This document shows, piece by piece, positions 16,718-22,623 of a stretch of 64,000 nt of DNA (positions within the stretch are counted from its first letter, which is position 1; each line of letters starts with the position of its first letter). A program made the position numbers and the translations under genes. The stretch is from the NCBI GenBank assembly GCA_033854735.1, contig JAWWPY010000439.1, positions 7,850-71,849 of the forward strand, written 5' to 3'. This DNA comes from JAWWPY01 sp033854735 (GTDB taxonomy: Bacteria > Actinomycetota > Actinomycetes > Streptosporangiales > Streptosporangiaceae). Under the pieces are notes generated by a model. The model saw only the letters and a list, made by a program, of their open reading frames with translations, ran no database searches and had not been told where the DNA came from.

Positions 16718-17041
16718 CTAGACGAATTCTGCGAACTCGCGGAGCAGCGCGGACTTGGACCTGGCCCCGATCACCTGCCTGACGATCTCACCGCCGGAGA
16801 ACAGGTTCAGGGTGGGGACGAGCATGATCGCGTACTTCTGCGCGGTTTTCGGGTTCTCGTCCACGTTGAGCTTGACCACGTCGATCTTGTCGGCATGCTC
16901 CGCGGCGATCACGTCGAGCACCGGGGCGACCTGCCGGCACGGGCCGCACCATTGCGCCCAGCATTCCACGATGACCGGCTTGGGGTTCCTGAGGACCTCG
17001 GCCTCGAAGCTCTCATCGGTCACTGCCTTCACTATGCGCAT
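16718..17041 (-). CDS. Thioredoxin
   Basis: This is a 107-residue classical thioredoxin with active site W-C-G-P-C (C32, C35) and the cis-proline P76 in MLVPTLNLF. It reduces protein disulfides in the cytoplasm using thioredoxin reductase. Its start overlaps the end of the MerR-family gene by 10 bp, so the two form an operon driven by the MerR-type promoter. A thioredoxin under its own MerR regulator suggests control by thiol-reactive stress or metals rather than housekeeping expression. Confidence 0.95.
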   Translation of the reverse strand: MRIVKAVTDESFEAEVLRNPKPVIVECWAQWCGPCRQVAPVLDVIAAEHADKIDVVKLNVDENPKTAQKYAIMLVPTLNLFSGGEIVRQVIGARSKSALLREFAEFV

Positions 17042-17436
17042 GATGGTCCTTCCGTTCCCAGATGCAGCGCCACGCAGTCGTCGCGGTTACCGTGCTCGCA
17101 CACGTGGACCAGGCGACGCAGCCGGCACTGCAGCAGCGAAAGCTCCCGCAGCTGCTCGCCTATCGCGCCGAGCTTGGCCTCAGCCGCGCGGACGATGTCG
17201 TCGGTGGACCGGGCCTGCGCGGGACCCAGCAGGTCACCGATTTCTCCGAGGGTGAACCCGAGCCGCGTGGCCCGGCGGATGAAGGCCAGCCGCCACTGGT
17301 CATCCTCGGAGTACTCCCGGAAACCGGAGCCCCGGCGCTCGGGCACAGCCAGCAAGCCCCGGCGCTGATAGAACCGCACCGTCTCGACGCCGACCCCTTG
17401 GGCGGCGGCAAACTTCCCGATCGTCAGCCCAGCCAT
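17032..17436 (-). CDS. MerR-family regulator, first gene of a thioredoxin operon
   Basis: This 134-residue MerR-type activator has the N-terminal winged helix (LTIGKFAAAQGVGVETVRFY) and the RGSGFREYSEDD wing, then a dimer helix. The C-terminal part holds four cysteines: C104, C113, C121 and C133. The C113-x7-C121 pair sits where MerR has its mercury ligands (spacing eight there), but the helix cysteine of MerR is replaced. Metal or thiol sensing is therefore likely but mercury specificity is not assured. The ATG at 17436 begins nine bases after the predicted -10 element, so the mRNA is probably leaderless. It overlaps thioredoxin by 10 bp. Confidence 0.9.
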   Translation of the reverse strand: MAGLTIGKFAAAQGVGVETVRFYQRRGLLAVPERRGSGFREYSEDDQWRLAFIRRATRLGFTLGEIGDLLGPAQARSTDDIVRAAEAKLGAIGEQLRELSLLQCRLRRLVHVCEHGNRDDCVALHLGTEGPSCA

Positions 17437-17444
17437 GTCCCGAA

Positions 17445-17475
17445 AACTAACAGCCGTACCCCGGTACGGAGTCAA
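17445..17475 (-). promoter_or_regulatory. MerR-type promoter with 19-bp spacer and palindromic operator
   Basis: Read on the minus strand: TTGACT (-35, 17475-17470), a 19-bp spacer, then TTAGTT (-10, 17450-17445). The spacer contains the perfect 16-bp palindrome CCGTACCGGGGTACGG (17454-17469). An over-long 19-bp spacer filled by a dyad is the diagnostic structure of promoters activated by MerR proteins through DNA twisting. It faces the merR-thioredoxin genes. Confidence 0.82.
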
Positions 17476-17563
17476 CCGGCGCACCGGATGGGGCGGCGGC
17501 CAGCGGCCCGGGGGCCTGGGCAGCTTGACTGGTCCGCTGGTCTGCAGCAGGATGCGGTCTGGA

Positions 17564-18766
17564 ATGAGTCTGCGCATCGCCGTGGTAGGCGGGGGTATCG
17601 GGGGCCTGGCGGCGGCCGGGTTCCTGCACAAGGCGGGCCTGGGCGTGACGGTCTATGAGCAGGCCGCCATGATCACCGAGGTCGGCGCTGGTCTCGTGGT
17701 GACGCCTAACGCCGTCCGGCTGCTGCGCCGGCTGGGCCCTATCGAACGGTTCCAGGACCGGGCGGTGCCACTCGAGATCGGCTGGGAATTCCGCCGCTGG
17801 CAGGACGGCAGCGTGCTTTTCTCCCAGCGGCTCGGCGCCGAATGTGAGCGGCTGTATGGGGAGCAGTGCTATGGCGCCCACCGGGCCGACCTGCTAGATG
17901 TCCTGCACGCGGCGGTGACCGACCCGGGCCCGCGGCTGGGTTCGCGTTGCGTCGCGGTCCGCCGTCACCGGGACGAAGTGGAACTCGCCTTCGCCGATGG
18001 GTCCAACGCGGTAGCAGATGTCGTCATCGGCGCCGACGGCCTGCACTCGGTGGTGGGCCAGGCCGTGACCACTACCCAGCCGCCCAGGTTCTCCGGGATG
18101 TGCGCCTACCGCTGCCTGATCCCAGCGGACCGGGCGCCGCGCTTCGCGGTGCGGCCGGTCCAGACACTATGGCTCGGGCCGGACCACCATCTCGTGCACT
18201 ACCCGATCGCGGCCGGGCGTTACGTCAATATCGTGGCGTTCGCGCCGGCGCATGACTGGCGGGTCGAATCGTGGACCGCCGAGGGCCGCGTGGAAGACCT
18301 GCGGGCCGAATTCGCGGGCTGGGATCCGCGGCTCACTAGCTTGCTGGAGGCAGCTCAGCGGACTGGCCGGTGGGCTCTGCTGGATCGCGACCCGCTCGCG
18401 CGCTGGACGAACGGGCCCATCGCCTTGGCTGGGGACGCCGCGCACCCCATGTTCCCGTTTCTGGCCCAGGGCGCCGCCCAGGCCATCGAGGACGCCGCCG
18501 TGCTGGCCGGCTGCCTGGCCGCGAACACATCCGATCCCCCGGCCGCGCTGGCCCGGTACGAAGCACTCCGCAAGCCGAGGACGACCCGTGTGCAGATGCT
18601 CAGCCACGCCCGACAGCACACCAACCACCTGCCCGACGGCCCCCAGCAGCAGGCCCGGGATGCCTCCCTCGCGGACCAGGATCCGCTGGTGCACAACGCA
18701 TGGATCTATGGGTACGACGCCGAGGACTCACTGCGACGGGGTGGCACAACACGGTCAGCGGGGTAG
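17564..18766 (+). CDS. FAD-dependent monooxygenase (salicylate/PHBH-like)
   Basis: This 400-residue class A flavin monooxygenase has the dinucleotide motif GGGIGG (9-14), the second FAD/NAD(P)H motif GADGLHSVVG, and the GD motif LAGDAAHPMFPFLAQGAAQA. It is expected to hydroxylate an aromatic or other cyclic substrate with NAD(P)H and O2. The start is chosen at ATG 17564, since the open frame to 17435 runs through the MerR promoter. An ATG four codons earlier is possible. The gene is divergent from merR and convergent with the putative immunity gene (12-bp overlap of ends). Substrate unknown; no catabolic partners are adjacent. Confidence 0.88.
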   Translation: MSLRIAVVGGGIGGLAAAGFLHKAGLGVTVYEQAAMITEVGAGLVVTPNAVRLLRRLGPIERFQDRAVPLEIGWEFRRWQDGSVLFSQRLGAECERLYGEQCYGAHRADLLDVLHAAVTDPGPRLGSRCVAVRRHRDEVELAFADGSNAVADVVIGADGLHSVVGQAVTTTQPPRFSGMCAYRCLIPADRAPRFAVRPVQTLWLGPDHHLVHYPIAAGRYVNIVAFAPAHDWRVESWTAEGRVEDLRAEFAGWDPRLTSLLEAAQRTGRWALLDRDPLARWTNGPIALAGDAAHPMFPFLAQGAAQAIEDAAVLAGCLAANTSDPPAALARYEALRKPRTTRVQMLSHARQHTNHLPDGPQQQARDASLADQDPLVHNAWIYGYDAEDSLRRGGTTRSAG

Positions 18767-19090
18767 TCCCCTGAAGCGGTCGAGGAGGGCGAGCACCTCG
18801 TCGAGCTTCTCGCCGATCCCCGCCCTGGTCGGTTCCTCGGTCGGCTGGCCTGCAGCGATGTCATCCCGGAGGCTCTTGACCCCCTGGAACACGGCCTCGA
18901 CCAGCCGCGCCCGCTGGTCACCGTCGAGCAGGTTGAACGAGATGCCCTCCATGGCCTCAGAAAGCTCAAGCTCCTGGATATCGGCGGGGTCCGTCAGGTA
19001 GGTCCGGGCGCGGGAGAGAATCATCCGGAAGATCGCCTTCCGGATGGTGACGATGTCCGCGCCGTTTTCGGAGAATCCGAGTACTGCCAT
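18755..19090 (-). CDS. Putative immunity protein for the CdiA-type toxin
   Basis: This 111-residue protein is predicted all-helical, with no signal or membrane segment and many acidic residues. I recognise no family. Its ATG shares one base with the toxin stop codon (TGATG at 19092-19088), so it is translationally coupled directly behind the toxin. This is the standard place for the cognate immunity gene in polymorphic toxin systems. Function is inferred only from position, size and coupling. Confidence 0.62.
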   Translation of the reverse strand: MAVLGFSENGADIVTIRKAIFRMILSRARTYLTDPADIQELELSEAMEGISFNLLDGDQRARLVEAVFQGVKSLRDDIAAGQPTEEPTRAGIGEKLDEVLALLDRFRGLPR

Positions 19091-20481
19091 CAGAACCCGA
19101 TCCTTATGATCTTTGCCTGCTCCACCTCGGGCAGGGAATCGACGTAACTTGTAATGTCTGCCACCGACTGCTCGCTGAAGCCAGTGAGGTCGATAACGGT
19201 GAAGTCCATTGATTTTAGCAGATGCGAATTGATGGCCTGATAGAATTTCTGGGCCGCGCCCGGGTTCCAGTACTTTGACGTATTCGGATTGCCCATCTGA
19301 TCATAGGTGCGACCCTGACTGTCCACGTATTCGCCGTCGCGCTCCTCGGCTGAAGGCTTGAAATCGCTTTCGGGGTATTCCTCCTGCAGACGCGTCAAGG
19401 TAGCCGCCTCGGAGTCGCTCAGCCTGGCCAGGGCCGGGTCGTCGGTCAGCGCCTTGTCCAGCGCGCCTTCGACGTCGCCTTCGACTTGCGTGGCCTCGGC
19501 CTCGGCGGTCTCGACCGCGGGCGCGTCAGCGGTGGCGGTCTCCACGGTGGCGACCAGATCCTCGCCTATGGTGGCAGCCATCTCGGATGTGACCGTGGCG
19601 GAGGTCTCGGCGGCGACGTCACCCACGATGGCCGCGACTTCCGCCTCGTCGGCAATGCCGGCACCAGCGTCGGATCCGCCGCCCGTGAAGACCGTGAGTG
19701 CGACGCCCACGATGGTGGTGATGCCGACGGCGATACCGGCGCCGATCAGCGCATTCCTGACATCGTTGCGCTTGGCGTCAATGGCGTCCGCGTACTTGCC
19801 GCACGCATCGCCCAGCGACTGGCAGATCTGCTGGGCGCCCGCCAGCACGGTCCTGGCGTTACCGGGCGAATATACCTGGGACCAGAAGCCGGCAATGGCC
19901 GTCGTGGTGTCGTCATTGCCCTCGAGGCTGGCCAGCGCCGCCCCGGCATGGCCCGCGATCACCTCAATGGAGCCGGCCGCGCCCCGCCACGCGCTGGCGG
20001 CGGCGCGGGCCTGGTCGGGATGGGCGTTGGGCCAGAACCGCGCCAGCGGGCCGGGCAGGAACCAGACCGTCTCGCCGGGCCCGATGGCCGGGCTGGGGCC
20101 AGCCATCTCGATATCGTCGAACACCGGCTCCTGGGTGAACAGGGCGGGCGGCCCGCTCGGCCGGGCCGAGGAGTGGTGATCGGCGGTGAGAAAGTTGTTG
20201 GCCGTCTGCGTGAGTCCGGCTGAGACGCCGCCCAGCGTCAGCGCTGAGGTTCGCAGCGCGTTCCACGCCGCCTTGGCGGCGCGGGCGTATGTGGTGTTGA
20301 AGCTCGTCGCCGGGGCGTCGTCCCCAGCCATCCCCGCGCTGGCCGCCAGCGCCGTCTGCAGCTTCGTCCACGCATTTTCCAGGTCGGTCTGCGCGTTGTA
20401 GAAGGCCTGCGCCGCCGCCTGCACATCCTGCGGGGTGACGTTGATGGTCCCGCCGCCCCCGCCGTCCGGGAGGACTGCCAT
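19090..20481 (-). CDS. WXG100-type secreted polymorphic toxin with CdiA-like C-terminal nuclease domain
   Basis: This 463-residue protein is modular. Residues 12-100 form a helical WXG/LXG-like secretion domain. 145-235 hold a second helical bundle with two tryptophans (W165, W200). 244-268 is a strongly hydrophobic segment, 275-345 an Ala/Glu/Val-rich linker, and 372-463 a C-terminal domain. That domain has GEYVDSQGRTYDQMG, INSHLLKSMDFTVIDLTG (H420, K423, D431) and the terminal KIIRIGF. This strongly resembles the CdiA C-terminal toxin family (predicted RNase, PF18451-like). The start at 20481 shares one base with the WXG100 gene stop; the open frame to 20604 upstream is ignored. Export would need a type VII secretion machine encoded elsewhere. 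The next gene is the likely immunity protein. Delivery and target are inferred. Confidence 0.8.
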   Translation of the reverse strand: MAVLPDGGGGGTINVTPQDVQAAAQAFYNAQTDLENAWTKLQTALAASAGMAGDDAPATSFNTTYARAAKAAWNALRTSALTLGGVSAGLTQTANNFLTADHHSSARPSGPPALFTQEPVFDDIEMAGPSPAIGPGETVWFLPGPLARFWPNAHPDQARAAASAWRGAAGSIEVIAGHAGAALASLEGNDDTTTAIAGFWSQVYSPGNARTVLAGAQQICQSLGDACGKYADAIDAKRNDVRNALIGAGIAVGITTIVGVALTVFTGGGSDAGAGIADEAEVAAIVGDVAAETSATVTSEMAATIGEDLVATVETATADAPAVETAEAEATQVEGDVEGALDKALTDDPALARLSDSEAATLTRLQEEYPESDFKPSAEERDGEYVDSQGRTYDQMGNPNTSKYWNPGAAQKFYQAINSHLLKSMDFTVIDLTGFSEQSVADITSYVDSLPEVEQAKIIRIGF

Positions 20482-20780
20482 CAGCGCCCCCGCCACATGC
20501 GCACGTTGGTGGTGCTGGCGCTGTGGTAGTTCGCGCGGGCGGTCCGGATCACCCCGCCCAGCCAGGCCAGCGTCCGGGCCATGTCGTCCGCGGCCGCCCG
20601 CCACTGCGCATGAGCCACGTCAAATGCGGCCCGCGCCTCCCCGCTCCACTCGCTTAAGTGGGCGCCCAGCTCGGCGTCGAGCTGATCCAGCTGGGCCTCC
20701 AGGGCATGGAGCACCCGCCGGTAGTCCTCTTCCGCGGTCGCCAGAACCGACAGTTCGACGCGGATGACGCTGCTGATCAT
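20481..20780 (-). CDS. WXG100-family (ESAT-6-like) protein
   Basis: This 99-residue helical hairpin protein has LSEWSGEARAAFDVAHAQW in the turn, the W-x-G motif of type VII secretion substrates. Such proteins dimerise with, or chaperone, larger WXG-domain toxins. The stop codon shares one base with the toxin start, showing tight coupling. It is the first gene of the three-gene toxin operon; 686 bp of mostly non-coding DNA lie upstream. Confidence 0.85.
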   Translation of the reverse strand: MISSVIRVELSVLATAEEDYRRVLHALEAQLDQLDAELGAHLSEWSGEARAAFDVAHAQWRAAADDMARTLAWLGGVIRTARANYHSASTTNVRMWRGR

Positions 20781-21465
20781 GACCTCCGCCGATCCCCGTC
20801 CCGGCCGTCAGGGGCCAGGCCGCTGGTGTCCGCCGCTACTGGCCGTGCGGACAATAGCGCCCGAAGTGTTCGTTGCGTCCCTGAACTATGACAGGCACGG
20901 ATATCTGCCCCCAAGAGTAGACGGACGGGACCAGCGGCAGCCCGCGTTCGGGGAAGCCTGGTTCGCCGGGTGGCGGCCTGCGTGAGCTAGCGCGGCGGGC
21001 GGCACCCTGCTATCTTCGCGCCTGAGGGCCAGCCGGGGTCCGTCCGGTCCGACGCCGGTAGGCCCAGATCCGGCGCCAAGCGAACGTGTGTTCTACCGCA
21101 TCACCCTTCACAATCGGCTCGCACATGTGTTCTAATAGCCTCCATGCCCTACCTCTCCTGTGCTGCCGACTCAGGTCAGAAGTTCCACGACCTATGCGAG
21201 AGCGGCATGGGCGCATGCGGGTCGCACCTCACCACACTCACGGATTGCCGGACGATTTGGCGTGAACTGCCCCAGAGCCAATCCGTCCCGGCCGCCGACT
21301 TCCCCCCACCGCTACGGCCGGCCTGGGCCACGATCTTCACAGCACCCAGCAGCCACGGCACCCCCCAGGAACCTGCACCGACCGCATGGATAGCTGACGG
21401 CTGGCCGTAATGGCGGCCACCGTTTACTGCTACCCGCGCACAGGCCGCACGCTAGAGGTGGGAAA
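20781..21465. other. Long intergenic region with SOS-box-like dyads
   Basis: This 685-bp region separates the toxin operon from the envelope island. The left part should hold the toxin promoter. Around 21082-21132 are two LexA-like dyads. An 88-codon open frame (21144-21410) begins 12 bp after the second dyad but has no domain I can recognise and an irregular composition, so I do not call it as a gene. It may be a relic. Base composition falls from here to about 26 kb. Confidence 0.5.
21082..21132. promoter_or_regulatory. Two LexA (SOS) box-like sites
   Basis: GAACgtgtGTTC at 21082-21093 matches the actinobacterial/Gram-positive SOS core GAAC-N4-GTTC exactly. GCACatgtGTTC at 21121-21132 matches seven of eight core bases. 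The centres are 39 bp apart. No DNA-repair gene follows, so functional assignment is tentative; a 12-bp core can occur by chance. Confidence 0.4.
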
Positions 21466-22554
21466 GTGAGAATACACTTCGAGCATAATACGCGCGCAAA
21501 GAGCCAGCGCCTCGTTGACCTGAAGAACAAGGCAGCGGAGCTTGAGCGCCAGCTCTCCGATGCACGCGTCTCGCTTGAACGTGAGCTTGCACAGTTCGCC
21601 TTTAGCCGGGAAGAAGCGGCGCCTCGCGAGACGCAGGAGACATACCGCTACGCCATGGATGATCCGGGCGGCGAGCAGGATGCTGACAGCGAGTCGGCCT
21701 TCCATACGGCGCCGGGCCATTCGCACGACCATAGCGATGCTATGTCCGGCGGTGAGCAGCATTCACCCGAGGGACGCACCGAGGTGCTCGTCAACCACGG
21801 TCGGAGCAACGCCTATTACCCGGGGCTCTCCCGCCGGTTCAAAGTGGCTATCCTAGCGATCGTCGTCGTGGCGCTCGTCACCATACTGGTGGTAGTACTG
21901 TCAAGCGGCGGGGCCTCCTGGCCGTCCAGCGTGGCAATAGTCCAGAGTCAAGCCATCAAGGCGTGCCAGAATCCCGACGTGAGGTCGGAGCCCGGGCAGG
22001 TCAACTTTGCGTGCGCGAAGACGACGCGCCAGATCCTCTGGGTGTTCGCCCTGATGACGAGCGGCGATAACCCGAACTACGCCAACGCGAAGACCGGCCG
22101 AATGGGCCTGGAGCCGATCACACCGGCGCAAGGCGGCGAAGTAGCCTGGTCTTTGAACCTACACAGTCCGTACGACCCGTTTAATCCAACCGACAGCATC
22201 GAAGTAGCGGCGCGCGCCATCAACAACATTATCGGCGGGGCCACCGTCACCAGTGCTGATGGCAGCGTGGTCGTCCAGCCGGGGCTCGAAAGCAGCCCGG
22301 GAAACTGCATCCGGTATACCGGGTCGGCCGCGATCAGGTCGCGCAAGGACTTCCCGAGCCTCTGCGCCGAGCCCGTGACCAGTCCGGCAGGCCAGGCTGC
22401 CCTCGTGGCCGATACCTACAAGAGGTGGGTGGTCGGCGCTGCGCCCAACGAGGCTCAGGACGCTGCGGTGCTTTTCGAGGAAGCGAAGAACCCCGGCGAC
22501 CCCCGAGTCCAGGCCATCCTGAAGCATCTATCCCACTCAAAACCGGCAGCCTAA
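21466..22554 (+). CDS. Membrane protein with lytic-transglycosylase-like domain lacking the catalytic Glu
   Basis: This 362-residue protein starts at a GTG. Layout: coiled coil (about 10-48), acidic/His-rich low-complexity region (60-110), one transmembrane helix (125-146), then an extracytoplasmic domain with two cysteines near 167 and 183. Residues 198-220 read TSGDNPNYANAKTGRMGLEPITP. This closely follows the soluble lytic transglycosylase signature ESGxNPxAxNxxTGAxGLxQITP, but the catalytic Glu is Thr (T198). It may bind peptidoglycan without cutting it. It is the first gene of a three-gene set with a CHAP+GH73 hydrolase and another membrane protein. I know no named family. Confidence 0.7.
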   Translation: MRIHFEHNTRAKSQRLVDLKNKAAELERQLSDARVSLERELAQFAFSREEAAPRETQETYRYAMDDPGGEQDADSESAFHTAPGHSHDHSDAMSGGEQHSPEGRTEVLVNHGRSNAYYPGLSRRFKVAILAIVVVALVTILVVVLSSGGASWPSSVAIVQSQAIKACQNPDVRSEPGQVNFACAKTTRQILWVFALMTSGDNPNYANAKTGRMGLEPITPAQGGEVAWSLNLHSPYDPFNPTDSIEVAARAINNIIGGATVTSADGSVVVQPGLESSPGNCIRYTGSAAIRSRKDFPSLCAEPVTSPAGQAALVADTYKRWVVGAAPNEAQDAAVLFEEAKNPGDPRVQAILKHLSHSKPAA

Positions 22555-22623
22555 CCCAACTAGGTCTCTACAGACCTGCTCCGGTATCACACCGCCCAAC
22601 GTGGCCAGGAATGAGGTGAGCTT

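Noticed and set aside
21144..21410. 88-codon frame after the SOS-like sites
   Set aside because: No domain, no clear ribosome site, irregular Pro/Ala/Ser-rich end. Kept only as a possible relic in the intergenic note.
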